A stretch of DNA of 64,000 bases, taken from contig NZ_AFEJ02000001.1 of the NCBI RefSeq assembly GCF_000238775.2, positions 1,116,001 through 1,180,000 of the forward strand, in the 5' to 3' direction. The notes beneath the pieces are model-generated. The model worked only from the letters and a program-made list of their open reading frames with translations. It ran no database searches and had not been told where the DNA came from. This DNA comes from Acaryochloris sp. CCMEE 5410. GTDB taxonomy: Bacteria; Cyanobacteriota; Cyanobacteriia; Thermosynechococcales; Thermosynechococcaceae. How positions within the stretch are numbered: position 1 is the first letter of the stretch; every line of letters starts with the position of its first letter. Both the position numbers and the translations under genes were made by a program. Shown in pieces: positions 55,901 to 63,526 of this stretch.

Positions 55901-56227
55901 GGCTTGGTCAATATTGCCACCGGGTTCAAAATAAAGATCAACGTTGACTGACCCTTCTTGGGTCCGGGAGAAAATTTGCACCACCCCTTCTGTCGCTAGC
56001 AATGCTTCTTCTAGGGGGTCGGTGATTTCATCCACCGCGACATCGGGGGAAATACCGGGTGCTTCTAACCGCACTCCAATCCGGGGATAGGTAATGGAGG
56101 GCAGTAAATCGACTTGCAGGGTCGAGAGAAAAAACAGGCCCAACACCACGATGGTCAGGGTCAACATGAATACGCCAATATGTCGTCGAATGGAGAGGGT
56201 ACTCAGGCTCAAGGTCGACCGTTCCAT
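52970..56227 (-). CDS. RND efflux transporter permease (AcrB/HAE1 family)
   Basis: This 1,085-residue pump has twelve membrane helices and two large periplasmic loops. The N-terminus (LSIRRHIGVFMLTLTIVVLG) and first loop are typical of the RND superfamily. The proton-relay Asp is in GLALGVGIVVDNAIVMLE, and the second half repeats VILFTVPLALSGGILG and VIVGVVLLVGIVVNNAIIM. It exports drugs or lipophilic compounds using the proton gradient. It starts at the last base of the adaptor gene. The adaptor is broken by an insertion, so this pump may be poorly expressed or lack its partner. Confidence 0.92.
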   Translation of the reverse strand: MERSTLSLSTLSIRRHIGVFMLTLTIVVLGLFFLSTLQVDLLPSITYPRIGVRLEAPGISPDVAVDEITDPLEEALLATEGVVQIFSRTQEGSVNVDLYFEPGGNIDQALNDATAALNRALNDLPDTIEQPRLFKFDPSQLPVYEMALTSPGLDDSELRVFAEETLSRELGLVPGVSSAEVSGAAEEEIQINLDLNRMQAVGVSITEVLDALSARNQDISGGRILGRLTEPLTRTMGQFQSVDEIESLILNVAAPASANETAGAPLSITQQVLQGDQQVYLRDIAKVVDGAAEQRVFVNLNQTPAVKISLQKQPDANTVVVVDGVKAKLAELTQRGIIPAEMVMISTLDESIFIRNAIRNVAISGLSGMVLAALAVLLFLGSLRQTLIIVLAIPLATLTAIILMRLFGLSMNVFSLGGLALGVGIVVDNAIVMLETIVQGTQTQASQNGYSRQGQILRQAEQSSRQVESALVASTSTNLVAVLPFLMIGGFIALLFNELLLTISFAISASILIALTVVPVLASRLLMIRRSSRIGQTWLLVQFRDRFERATLSYRRGLGWILKWRWPVVVGAILILGSSSLMMLGQIPQEILPPINTGQASLVAQFPVGTTLEQNRLVMAKVEDILAEQPETAYAFITAGGSIRGTNLRENPLRGSGSITLKPNADVEAYTQQVSQAIDQLNLVDTRIRVSPGQVRGLITSNSPIRGADVDVLLQGEDPQQLSQAGRQVLGALSERVTGARFRPDNDPDQPELQISPDWERVAALGLSAQQMGETIQTAVEGSVPTQLQQGNRLIDIRVQLDPKSLQTEEQLAQLPLFTEGKQFVQLADVAKIDLGAAPIEIQRINQQPVYLVGGNLAEGARLSDALAEVESALATLTLPEGVSLLPSTAAQSNRALQQALQTLGGLAAFLVFVVMAVQYNSLIDPLVILFTVPLALSGGILGLYMTQTAIGATVIVGVVLLVGIVVNNAIIMVELANQIYVQSGQDRQAAILQAAPQRLKPILMTTMTTVLGMLPLALGIGQGSEFLQPLGIVVFAGLSLATLLTLFIIPCFYVILHNAGHSQKGPSSKIKTLPFHRLLQRLQS

Positions 56228-57589
56228 TAGGGGTTCACCGAGGATGAAGATTCTGAGATGGCGCTTAGACGGACAGTGGCGCCGTCTTTGAGGGGCTGAC
56301 TACTACGGCTGACGAAGGATTCGCCGGGGGTTAACCCCTGAAGAATTTCCACTTGACCATTGCGTTGCGCCCCCAACCGGACTGGACGGGCGGTGACACG
56401 GGGCTGGGGATGGGCTTTATCGAGCACAAACAGGGTGGCTGAGTTGGGAGTGGGTGCTTGGTTGCGGTCGGATGGCTGCGGGCGTTGATGGGCTGAGGCG
56501 CGATTAGCAGAAGGCCGTTTGGGTTTGGAGGATGGTCCCCGCCGAGATTGACTGGTTTTTAGGGCCGCCTCAGGTACCCAAACCCGATTTTGTCGCGGTT
56601 GAACAAAGCTGACACGAGCCAGGAGCCCACTGCTCACTTTGCCGGGGTTATCCATCACAATTTCGATGGGTAACAACCGCGATGTGGTGTTGGCGAGGGG
56701 GGAAATGCGAGTGATTTTCCCAGACCACTTTTGTTGGGGAAAGGCATCTAGGGCGATCTTTGCCTGCTGTCCCTGGCGAAGTTGAGACAGCAGCCTAGCA
56801 GGAACTTGAACCGTAATTTTAATCTGTTTGAAATCCCCAAGACGCAGGATCGAATCCCCGGTCTGTAAGAGATTGCCTGCTTCGCTGAAGCGCTCCATAA
56901 CGACGCCCGTTAAGGGGGCTGTGAGCACGGTAAAGGATCGCTGCTCTAGGGCTTGGTTGAGCACAGATTGCTGGGCATAGACCCGTCGTTGGGTAGCATT
57001 CACGGTGCCTTGCTCAATATCCACTTGGGCGATGGCAGCCTGTAAGGCTTGTTCGGCAGTTTTGACGGCGGTTTGGGCCTGGGTGATCTCCTGAACACTG
57101 TTGGCTTGAGTATTCACCAAGGTTTGCTGGGTTCGCTGGGCTAAGGTGCGGGCCTGTTCTACCTCTTGCTGGGATGTCGCACCTGCTTTGGCCAGTTGCG
57201 TTAATCGGTCTGCATCCTGGCGGTTTTGTTGGGCTTCCAGCCGAGCCGATTCAATATTGGCCTGGGCGGCATTTTGCAACTGCAGAACATTCCCTTGCGC
57301 TTGAACGAGTGCAAGACGGGCTTGTTCAACGTTGGCCTTGGCTGCACCCACTTGGCTTCGGGCTTTGGCGACATCGACCACTTGGGCTTCTCGTTCAGCG
57401 CGAGCAGTGTTGACCGTGCCCGTGAGGACCCCATCATCTTGTTGCCCCAGGATCTGTCCTTTCTCGATCCGATCACCGACCTCTACCGCTAGTTTTTGCA
57501 ACTGTCCATCCACTTGCGATCGCACCATCACTTCTTGGATCGGTGCCGTCGTCCCCGTAAAGAATTCTAGGATTTGATCCGGATTCATA

Positions 57590-58730
57590 CCAAATCCGAC
57601 TCATTAACCCCCGAAATATCTTATCTGTCAAGCTGGCCACCAATGGTAGTGAGTGAGAGCTTGAATGTCTGATTGCATTGTCATTAAAGTTCGACAGCGC
57701 TGCTCGAGCACATCTTCCAACTCATCCAGGGTCTCAAAGCATCGATTGGCCAGTGGTTCATCCGCTAGCCGCCACAACCGTTCAGCGGGCTGTAGCTCTG
57801 GAGAATAGGGGGGTAAAACCTTCAGATGAATGCCTTTAGGTACCACCAGATTTTTACAGGTATGCCATCCGGCTCCATCGAGAACGAGAAGAATCTGTTT
57901 GTGCTTTCCCGCTCCAACTTGCTGAGCAAAGCTTTGTAGGGCTTGATTAAACCATTCTCCATTGACCCGAGGCAGAATGAACCATTCGGTATTGCCAGTT
58001 GCGGGATGAACGAATCCATACAGATAGGTCCATTCATAGCGATGGTCCACCTCAGCAATTGGACGCTGACCCACAGGCGCCCAAATCTTTCGAATAATGG
58101 GTTTAAGGCCTAAACGATGTTCATCCAAGGACCAAACTTCGACCTGAGCATTAGGGTAGCGTCGCTCCAATTCTGCTTTGTACTTAGGCAGTTTTTTAAA
58201 AGCGGCTTGGGCCTCTGGTTCACCTTTACGGTGGTGAGGACGTGGGCATTGCAGGGACTGCTCCAATCGCTTGAGATAGTCCCAACCGCGTTGGGGCCAA
58301 ACCTTATCGACTCCTGTCATCTGAGCGATGACCTGGGCTACTTTGGGGCCGTTCCATAGACCACCGTCGGCGGGTGGGGTTTGTAGACGAGTCAACAATT
58401 GTGCACATTGGTCTTGAGTCAGAAGACTGCGAGATTGATGAGGTCGCTTATCTTTGCGTCGGTTGCGTAACCCATGGGCGCCATTGTGGTTATACTCCCT
58501 GACGATTTCTCGAGCGTAATCGTAGTTGAGACCGACCACTTGGGCTGCTTGAGTTAGCGTTGTTTGCTCACTGACGAGCCACAGCAGATGCCAGCGGCGC
58601 GATTCTACTGGGTCTTGGCTGGCTCGATAATGAGACTTCAGCTCGTCAGGCGAAAAATGGGGTTCGAGATATAGTTTTCTTGGCATTCTCTAATTATGCA
58701 TTATATCGGAGTTATATAAATCGGATTTGG
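57590..58730 (-). mobile_element. Intact IS630-family insertion sequence
   Basis: The 1,141-bp element has perfect 10-bp terminal repeats (CCAAATCCGA at 57590-57599 and its complement at 58721-58730), each flanked by TA (57588-57589 and 58731-58732), the family target. It carries one complete transposase gene. It sits inside the RND adaptor gene and separates the lipoprotein signal from the rest. Confidence 0.9.
57628..58686 (-). CDS. IS630-family transposase, intact
   Basis: This 352-residue protein has an N-terminal helix-turn-helix part (about 15-130, with TQAAQVVGLNYDYAREIV) and a DDE catalytic domain with VEVWSLDEHRLGLKP, ILLVLDGAGWHT and LPPYSPELQPAERLW, where the acidic triad residues are D, D and E. 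It is full length and in one frame, so the element may still move. It differs from the transposase of the dead element at 48903, so two IS630 subgroups are present. Confidence 0.93.
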   Translation of the reverse strand: MPRKLYLEPHFSPDELKSHYRASQDPVESRRWHLLWLVSEQTTLTQAAQVVGLNYDYAREIVREYNHNGAHGLRNRRKDKRPHQSRSLLTQDQCAQLLTRLQTPPADGGLWNGPKVAQVIAQMTGVDKVWPQRGWDYLKRLEQSLQCPRPHHRKGEPEAQAAFKKLPKYKAELERRYPNAQVEVWSLDEHRLGLKPIIRKIWAPVGQRPIAEVDHRYEWTYLYGFVHPATGNTEWFILPRVNGEWFNQALQSFAQQVGAGKHKQILLVLDGAGWHTCKNLVVPKGIHLKVLPPYSPELQPAERLWRLADEPLANRCFETLDELEDVLEQRCRTLMTMQSDIQALTHYHWWPA

Positions 58731-59066
58731 TATCAGTTTTGCGATCGCAACATCCACTGCAGCGGTTTTGGGGCGAGCCTTGGACGTCTTGGCGTCATCC
58801 GCCGCTTGAACGGTACAGGCCGATAGCAATACCATGATTGCCAACACTACCCCGTGCGATCGCAGATTCAAATACATACTTCACCTCGCACTGACACGCC
58901 TCGGATTTGCTGCATGGCTTGAGTGGCAACAGGTCCCAGAGTGTTTATCAGCCCACCCGCTGATGGATAGCAAACGTATAGCCCCAAAGAAGAAGTGGTG
59001 TAATTGCAACACCACAATAAAGTAAGTTTTCTGAGCATGGATGATTGATAGATTGTCTCAAAACAA

Positions 59067-59196
59067 TAGACCTTATCGGAAATAGCTGAAAACCTTACTG
59101 GGAAAGCGTTTTATTTTTGGAGGAAAATCGACCTAAAAGACTTACGACATAGACGTTTGAAGTTATTCTCACCCATTTTATTTCCGATAAGGTCTA
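59067..59196. repeat. Miniature inverted-repeat element, 130 bp
   Basis: A perfect 18-bp inverted repeat, TAGACCTTATCGGAAATA at 59067-59084 and its complement at 59179-59196, encloses about 94 bp of noncoding DNA. Each end includes TA, as expected for an element moved by an IS630/Tc1-like transposase. No transposase gene is inside. It is probably a MITE, or the ends of a deleted insertion sequence. The surrounding DNA (58878-59378) holds no gene I can support. Confidence 0.65.
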
Positions 59197-59378
59197 ATAA
59201 ACAATCAGCATTTCAAAGCGTCTACCTAGACTGTATGAGATTTCCATCAAGCATGGCTAGGGCCTATCGACACAACTCATCTAGCTCTTTTGACCTATTG
59301 CCATCTGGGTAAAAAGTACCATTAGATTGAGATTTAGCGGCACTCAATAGATGATGGGGACGATAATGCAACCGATTC

Positions 59379-59546
59379 TCAACTTAAGCCATGCTCAACT
59401 GCATAGACGGCTGCTTGGGTTCAGTCTCTCAGTTCAAGCCTCATTAAAATATGGGAAACGTGGTTGTTGACGGTTCCCTCACTCAAACTAAACGCTTTGG
59501 CAATTTCTTTATTCGTGTTGCCTTTTGCGAGTAGCTTTAGCACTTC
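59379..59546 (-). pseudogene. Remnant of a LuxR-type DNA-binding domain
   Basis: The minus strand reads EVLKLLAKGNTNKEIAKAFS, then LSEGTVNNHVSHILMRLELR, then a TGA, then TQAAVYAVEHGLS. This is the helix-turn-helix of a NarL/FixJ regulator. The TGA replaces an expected Arg codon, and no receiver domain or proper start lies upstream. It is a fragment, not a gene. Confidence 0.75.
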
Positions 59547-59688
59547 AATTCAATGCGCCCCATCCGCCTGCAGATAGACCGACCATAACCCAAGAACCGT
59601 CCCTTGGGCAGACGAGTTTTAGGATGGCCTTCCCTAGGATAAAACTGTACAGACGAAACGCGACGTAGTTTTTAGGAAAGAAACTTTT

Positions 59689-59871
59689 ATGAGTACTGAA
59701 GATAGAGCAAAAGCCACAGCCAAAAATATCGAAGGTAAGGCTCAAGAAGCCTTAGGAAATGTGACAGGCGATCCGGAAGATCAAGCCGCTGGCAAAGCCA
59801 AGCAGGCAGAAGCAGGAGTTCGTCATGCAACTGAAGATGCAAAAGACAAAGTCAAAGAAGCGATCGACTAA
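59689..59871 (+). CDS. CsbD-family general stress protein
   Basis: This 60-residue hydrophilic protein, MSTEDRAKATAKNIEGKAQE, continues ALGNVTGDPEDQAAGKAKQA and ends DKVKEAID. The K-NIEGK-QE-LG-VTGDP pattern is the CsbD signature. Members are strongly induced by general stress, but their molecular role is unknown. The gene has its own hairpin terminator. It is the cytosolic counterpart of the exported CsbD-like protein at 50886. Confidence 0.9.
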   Translation: MSTEDRAKATAKNIEGKAQEALGNVTGDPEDQAAGKAKQAEAGVRHATEDAKDKVKEAID

Positions 59872-59902
59872 TCGTTGCTTAGGCACTGAGTTTCTGGTGG
59901 TC

Positions 59903-59940
59903 AGGTCCAGTTTGCCTTCATAGGTCTCTGGACCTTTTTT
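59903..59940 (+). terminator. Terminator of the csbD gene
   Basis: AGGTCCAG (59903-59910) pairs with CTGGACCT (59928-59935) and is followed by TTTTT, 32 bp after the csbD stop. The loop is long, at 17 nt. Confidence 0.7.
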
Positions 59941-59978
59941 AATCCTTGAATTTAGCAAGCGAACAGTCGAGGATTGCG

Positions 59979-60100
59979 GGGAGCATGTCACTTTTGCAAG
60001 CTAGTATTTATACTCATCTCAGAAATCCTTGCTAGCCTTGCTTTCAGACACCAAATTTTTAATTCTAAATTTTGTGCATCTGCAAAGGTGACATGCTCCC
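59979..60100. repeat. MITE with 20-bp ends and 9-bp target duplication
   Basis: The 122-bp element has 20-bp terminal inverted repeats with one mismatch (59979-59998 and 60081-60100; left end GGGAGCATGTCACTTTTGCA). It is flanked by a perfect 9-bp direct repeat, AGGATTGCG, at 59970-59978 and 60101-60109. This shows that it moved as a unit. No coding sequence is inside. A 9-bp target copy fits IS4-like or similar transposases and differs from the TA of the other small element. The rest of the gap up to 60383 shows no gene. Confidence 0.8.
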
Positions 60101-60383
60101 AGGATTGCGCAGCAAGGGTTTTAATCCCCCAATCTCTCTATGATGAACAGCAACTAAGCTCAATTTCAGCTATTTCGTTCAGGTTCAAGTGATCGATCCT
60201 TTGCCCTGAGTCGAGGAAGCTTTGAACCCTCCCAAGATTGATGAGGCATTTTGTTGATCAACGAAAAGCCCAGACAGACAAAGCACTCGCTTCAATTTGT
60301 AGGGAGATGCAATCGCAGCTCGGATCTCGCTTTTCTCACCAACCTCTTTCAACCATTTACATCAATACAAGGGAGACGTTTTT

Positions 60384-60548
60384 ATGCTCAATTTAACTCT
60401 GACATTTCTGGTAGTTGCCTTAATCGCCGCCTTTCTTGGGTTTAGTGGTATTGCTGCCAGTGCCGCTGCGATCGCAAAAATCCTGTTCTACATTTTTATC
60501 GTCTGTTTTATTCTTTCGTTCTTGTTTGGTCTGACCAAACGGGTTTAG
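60384..60548 (+). CDS. YtjA/UPF0391-family (DUF1328) small membrane protein
   Basis: This 54-residue protein has two hydrophobic segments: MLNLTLTFLVVALIAAFLGF, then SGIAASAAAIAKILFYIFIV and a short end. The alternation ALIAAFLGFSGIAASAA-IAKILF is the DUF1328 signature. Such proteins are found widely and are often stress-induced; the function is unknown. GGGAGACG lies upstream of the ATG. It heads a run of small stress-type genes on the plus strand. Confidence 0.88.
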   Translation: MLNLTLTFLVVALIAAFLGFSGIAASAAAIAKILFYIFIVCFILSFLFGLTKRV

Positions 60549-60685
60549 TCCCTATCCAGGCCCAGCCAGAGCGGACTTATCTCTACCTATAGAGGGAGAA
60601 CAATCATATCTCCAGGTCCGACTTTGGGAAGATGATGCCCCCTTATCGGTCCCCCTACACTGAAACCGAACGTTAAGGAAACCCT

Positions 60686-61006
60686 ATGAGTCAATTAGAA
60701 AAAGAACAAGCTCGCTACGAGCAGGGCTATGCAGCCGGAAGTCGGGCAAATCAAAGCAATCCAGCAACCGGACTATTTGTGGGCATTTTTGCCGTCGCGG
60801 TATTGGGAATTGGCGGATGGCTTGTATTTGCCCAAACCAATCAGCCATCAGCGGGAGACACAGATGTGATTAATGTTCCCAAGCCGGAAGCGCCCCAGCC
60901 AGACATCAATATCAATGTCCCCAAACCGGAGATTAATCTACCTAAACCTGACATTGATATCCCAAACCCCAGTAATGAGAACACTGAATCCAGCTCTGAC
61001 AGTTAG
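60686..61006 (+). CDS. One-helix membrane protein with a repetitive Pro/Asp tail
   Basis: This 106-residue protein has a hydrophilic N-terminus (~28 residues), one hydrophobic helix (about 29-49, GLFVGIFAVAVLGIGGWLVF), and a tail made of near-repeats: PKPEAPQPDININVPKPEIN, then LPKPDIDIPNPS, that is, units of (V/L/I)PKP-I-(I). It shares topology and the DIN(I)-(V/L)P motif with the next gene, so they are probably paralogues. Such tails may span the periplasm or bind envelope polymers. The function is unknown. Confidence 0.7.
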   Translation: MSQLEKEQARYEQGYAAGSRANQSNPATGLFVGIFAVAVLGIGGWLVFAQTNQPSAGDTDVINVPKPEAPQPDININVPKPEINLPKPDIDIPNPSNENTESSSDS

Positions 61007-61069
61007 GCACTCTATCCTATGTCCCCCATTGAGAGATGCACTGTCCTTTAGTTATCGGGAGAAAACCTT

Positions 61070-61651
61070 ATGACACATTCTACAAACCGTCCACATCCCC
61101 AACCGTCATCCGATGAAAAAATCATCATCGATCAAGAAGTGCGCTACTCTGATGGGTCTGTACGTAAACACCGCGAAACCGTAAGCAGTGATGATCCAGC
61201 GATGGAAGCACGATTGGAACGAGCCCGGCTCGAAATGGATCGCCAACTCAAAATTCGAGATAACGATAATGCCGCGCGGGGCCTCTTGGTTGGGGTGATC
61301 GCGACCACTTTCTTCGGACTGGGAATTTTAGCCTGGTACATCTTGACGAACCGTCAGAATACAGAAGTGACGCCTACAGTGGTCCCTGCTCAGCCCTCTG
61401 AACCCTCAACACCGCCTGATATCAACATCACCTTGCCCAATCCACCTGCAGCCGAACGCACCGAAACACCCGCCGCTCCACCTACCATTATCCAAACCCA
61501 ACCCGCTTCTCCTCAACCCACGAATCCTTCTAGTCAAGAGGCGGTACCTCCCACAAATCCTGAGGTCTCTGCCCCTGAAGCCACTGATTCTTCAACCCCT
61601 GCCGCCTCAACCAGTGAAGAACCTACTGAGTCCTCGGCACCCACCCCTTAA
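61070..61651 (+). CDS. One-helix membrane protein with a long Pro/Thr/Ser tail
   Basis: This 193-residue protein has a charged cytosolic part (about 1-68, with KIIIDQEVRYSDGSVRKHRE and RLERARLEMDRQL), one hydrophobic helix (about 70-90, GLLVGVIATTFFGLGILAWY), and a low-complexity tail rich in Pro, Thr, Ser and Glu that includes PPDINITLPNPP. The helix and the DINI-(V/L)P motif match the preceding protein. The N-terminal part looks conserved in form, with R-AMEARLERAR. It is 63 bp after the previous gene, so they are likely co-transcribed. The role is unknown. Confidence 0.7.
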   Translation: MTHSTNRPHPQPSSDEKIIIDQEVRYSDGSVRKHRETVSSDDPAMEARLERARLEMDRQLKIRDNDNAARGLLVGVIATTFFGLGILAWYILTNRQNTEVTPTVVPAQPSEPSTPPDINITLPNPPAAERTETPAAPPTIIQTQPASPQPTNPSSQEAVPPTNPEVSAPEATDSSTPAASTSEEPTESSAPTP

Positions 61652-61663
61652 GTCTGGCAGCTT

Positions 61664-61777
61664 AATCCGACGATATCGAGCCTGAAGTCCCATGTGGACT
61701 CCGTAAGCCATCAACCCTACGGCCACCAGTGCCAACAAGCCTGGTCCGTAGGGTTGTTGTTGAAGCGAATCCAGCTT
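61664..61777 (-). pseudogene. C-terminal remnant of a DUF1206 protein
   Basis: The minus strand reads KLDSLQQQPYGPGLLALVAV, then GLMAYGVHMGLQARYRRI. QQPYGP-LL followed by a helix and ending ARYRRI matches, from memory, the last repeat of DUF1206 membrane proteins. A stop lies just upstream in the same frame, and no start is possible. The GC-rich inverted repeat at 61712-61722 and 61746-61756 falls inside this remnant. Confidence 0.55.
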
Positions 61778-62180
61778 TCAAGCCATTGTCGGGTTGTGCG
61801 ATTCATGGTGTGGGCTTACCAGACCTAAAATTTTCCACGGCACTGATCAACATCCTATTCAAACGGCTTGTCTCTTCTTCCTAATTCAAACCAGCCTCCT
61901 CACCTTTGCTGATTGCTTCTGAGAAATTGAGCCTCCTATTGCCTATACATACGCTTAATAATTTATGATGAATCCATACTATTCTTTAAGAAAGCGGTCG
62001 ATTTGCTTGCTTGAACTACTCTTTCCTTATTCAACTTAGACAAAGTCTGAGCAAAGAGTCCTCACCCAGCAAAACGTCAGGCGAACCAATCCACCTCAAG
62101 TGCCCCTTTGCCACTGATGGAATGCTTCGTTCTCCTATCTCAGGAGATCGTCATTTTCGGTACTTGTCCTGGTGGAGCCG
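61778..62180. other. Intergenic region without a recognised gene
   Basis: About 400 bp. Short frames on both strands have no homology I know. It must hold the promoter of the receiver gene. CCTGGTGGAGCCG just before 62181 acts as the ribosome site. Confidence 0.4.
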
Positions 62181-62660
62181 ATGGAATCCTCTTCGTTACC
62201 CCATAACCAAAATATTGTCCTATCGAATAGCGGCTTAACTCCCCAGAAGCGACGCCCTTTAGTCTTAGTGATTGAAGATGATCCAGATAATCTTCTGTTG
62301 CTATATCACTTAGTCACAAGCCTGGGATGTGATGTCTTGCTAGCAAAGGGGGGGAAAGTGGGTCTAACCATGGTCAAAGAATCCTTGCCAGATCTAATCT
62401 TGCTCGATATCGTCATGCCTCATTTGAGTGGGTTTGACGTTCTCCAGCACCTGAGGAAACTGCCCCAAGCTGAATCTGTACCTGTTGTTGCAGTTACGGG
62501 CTTGGCAACTTCGGAAGAGAAACAACAGTTGTTACAGGCAGGCTGTTGTGGCTATCTGTGTAAGCCCTATCTGATTGAATCGTTAGAAAATCTCATTTGC
62601 CAGCATGCCTCCCTTCACCCCCCATTGACTAAACCCTTGAATTTTCCGATTGGAGCATAA
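62181..62660 (+). CDS. Single-domain response regulator
   Basis: This protein has 159 residues from the ATG at 62181; a GTG three codons earlier is possible. The receiver (about 28-145) has IEDDPDNLLLL, LILLDIVMPHLSGFDVL and YLCKPYL. The active site is complete. A short Pro-rich tail follows. It has no output domain and no adjacent kinase, so it may be a relay or phosphate-sink protein. The style (DDPDN) is common in cyanobacterial hybrid systems. Confidence 0.85.
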   Translation: MESSSLPHNQNIVLSNSGLTPQKRRPLVLVIEDDPDNLLLLYHLVTSLGCDVLLAKGGKVGLTMVKESLPDLILLDIVMPHLSGFDVLQHLRKLPQAESVPVVAVTGLATSEEKQQLLQAGCCGYLCKPYLIESLENLICQHASLHPPLTKPLNFPIGA

Positions 62661-62678
62661 TTTTCAGAGTTGGCGCAT

Positions 62679-63059
62679 TTATGACGTGCTCCGCACCATT
62701 GGCGTCTTCTCTAGCATGGCAATAATGCCAGTGAGTCCAGACTCCAAAGTGACATCGCTGAGCAAATCAGTCACATTAACGCCTGAGACTTCTTCCACGA
62801 GGCTTTTTAGCTTCGGTTTCATAAAATCATCTAGATTCGTCCGAACTTCTTCAGCTAAGTCCTCTTGCCCCCCCTGAGCCAAAATTTGTTCGGGCGGGGT
62901 TAAGGAATCTTCCAAGATGATGATCCATTTCTCGTCACAGAGCTGGCAGCTCACTTTGCTCGGTTGTTGACCTAATTGATTGCGATATAACGCCAGTACT
63001 TTCTGAGAAAGAGAACGTTCTAGCTGCCCTTTGGTGGGAGTGTCTGATGCCATTGCCAA
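62679..63059 (-). CDS. DUF2294-domain protein
   Basis: This 126-residue soluble protein reads KGQLERSLSQKVLALYRNQL near the start, then WIIILEDSLTPPEQILAQGG, and ends with VSGVNVTDLLSDVTLESGLT. The pattern YR--LG--P and V--L-D-L---E--L---G fits DUF2294, a family found next to membrane and stress genes in cyanobacteria and Firmicutes. The function is unknown. It converges on the receiver gene. Confidence 0.8.
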   Translation of the reverse strand: MAMASDTPTKGQLERSLSQKVLALYRNQLGQQPSKVSCQLCDEKWIIILEDSLTPPEQILAQGGQEDLAEEVRTNLDDFMKPKLKSLVEEVSGVNVTDLLSDVTLESGLTGIIAMLEKTPMVRSTS

Positions 63060-63526
63060 TATACCTCTAGAGCAGGTTGAGATTCAGACTATATCTAGTC
63101 CCGACCACACAGTCTTGTATAGATTGTAGAGATAACAGGAGCATTTGTATTCAGCTCTGGTTGAGGAGAAGATGGTTTTGGATGCTCGATTCTTGCAAGA
63201 TCGTTATCGACAGTTAAGAATACCCCTCTAACTCTCTACCGATAGTGTTTGAGTCAGTGGACGGGTTGATCAATGCAGTACATCACCAAAATAACTGGAA
63301 ATAAAAGAGTTCAGCCACAAGTATCGACGATAGACTTAACGCCACGGCTAAAATCCGGGAGGATCAATGATATTGAGCTACGGACTAATCTTTTGGGCTA
63401 ATGAGCTTTTGCTTTGTTATTGTTTAGCGTCTAGGTAGCGCTTAGTTTATGGGCTTTTACCGTCGCAGTAGGTGGGATAAGCTGATGCTAAAGACCCCAT
63501 TCAGTCAGCTTGAAAGCTGAGATCCC
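63060..63526. other. Intergenic region without a recognised gene
   Basis: About 465 bp between the start of the DUF2294 gene and the amidohydrolase. Short frames only; no tRNA, hairpin of note, or known motif was found. Confidence 0.4.

Larger units (their letters stand above)
56227..58877 (-). pseudogene. RND periplasmic adaptor (MFP), split by an IS630 element
   Basis: The main part (56227-57588) has the adaptor layout: a lipoyl-like half with VRSQVDGQLQKLAVEVGDRI, a long Gln/Ala coiled coil, a second half ending LTAPLTGVVMERFSEAGNLL, and a beta-barrel region. The N-terminus lies across the element: ATG at 58877 starts MYLNLRSHGVVLAIMVLLSA with a lipobox (LSAC), then reads to the insertion near VDVAIAKL. 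Joining both sides leaves the frame off by one base. One missing A in the AAAA run at 58744-58749 would restore VAIAKTDMNPDQIL. So the gene is probably inactivated by both the insertion and, possibly, a one-base deletion. Confidence 0.8.

Noticed and set aside
58834-59025. 63-residue plus-strand frame
   Set aside because: It is antisense to the adaptor lipoprotein signal, with unconvincing composition.
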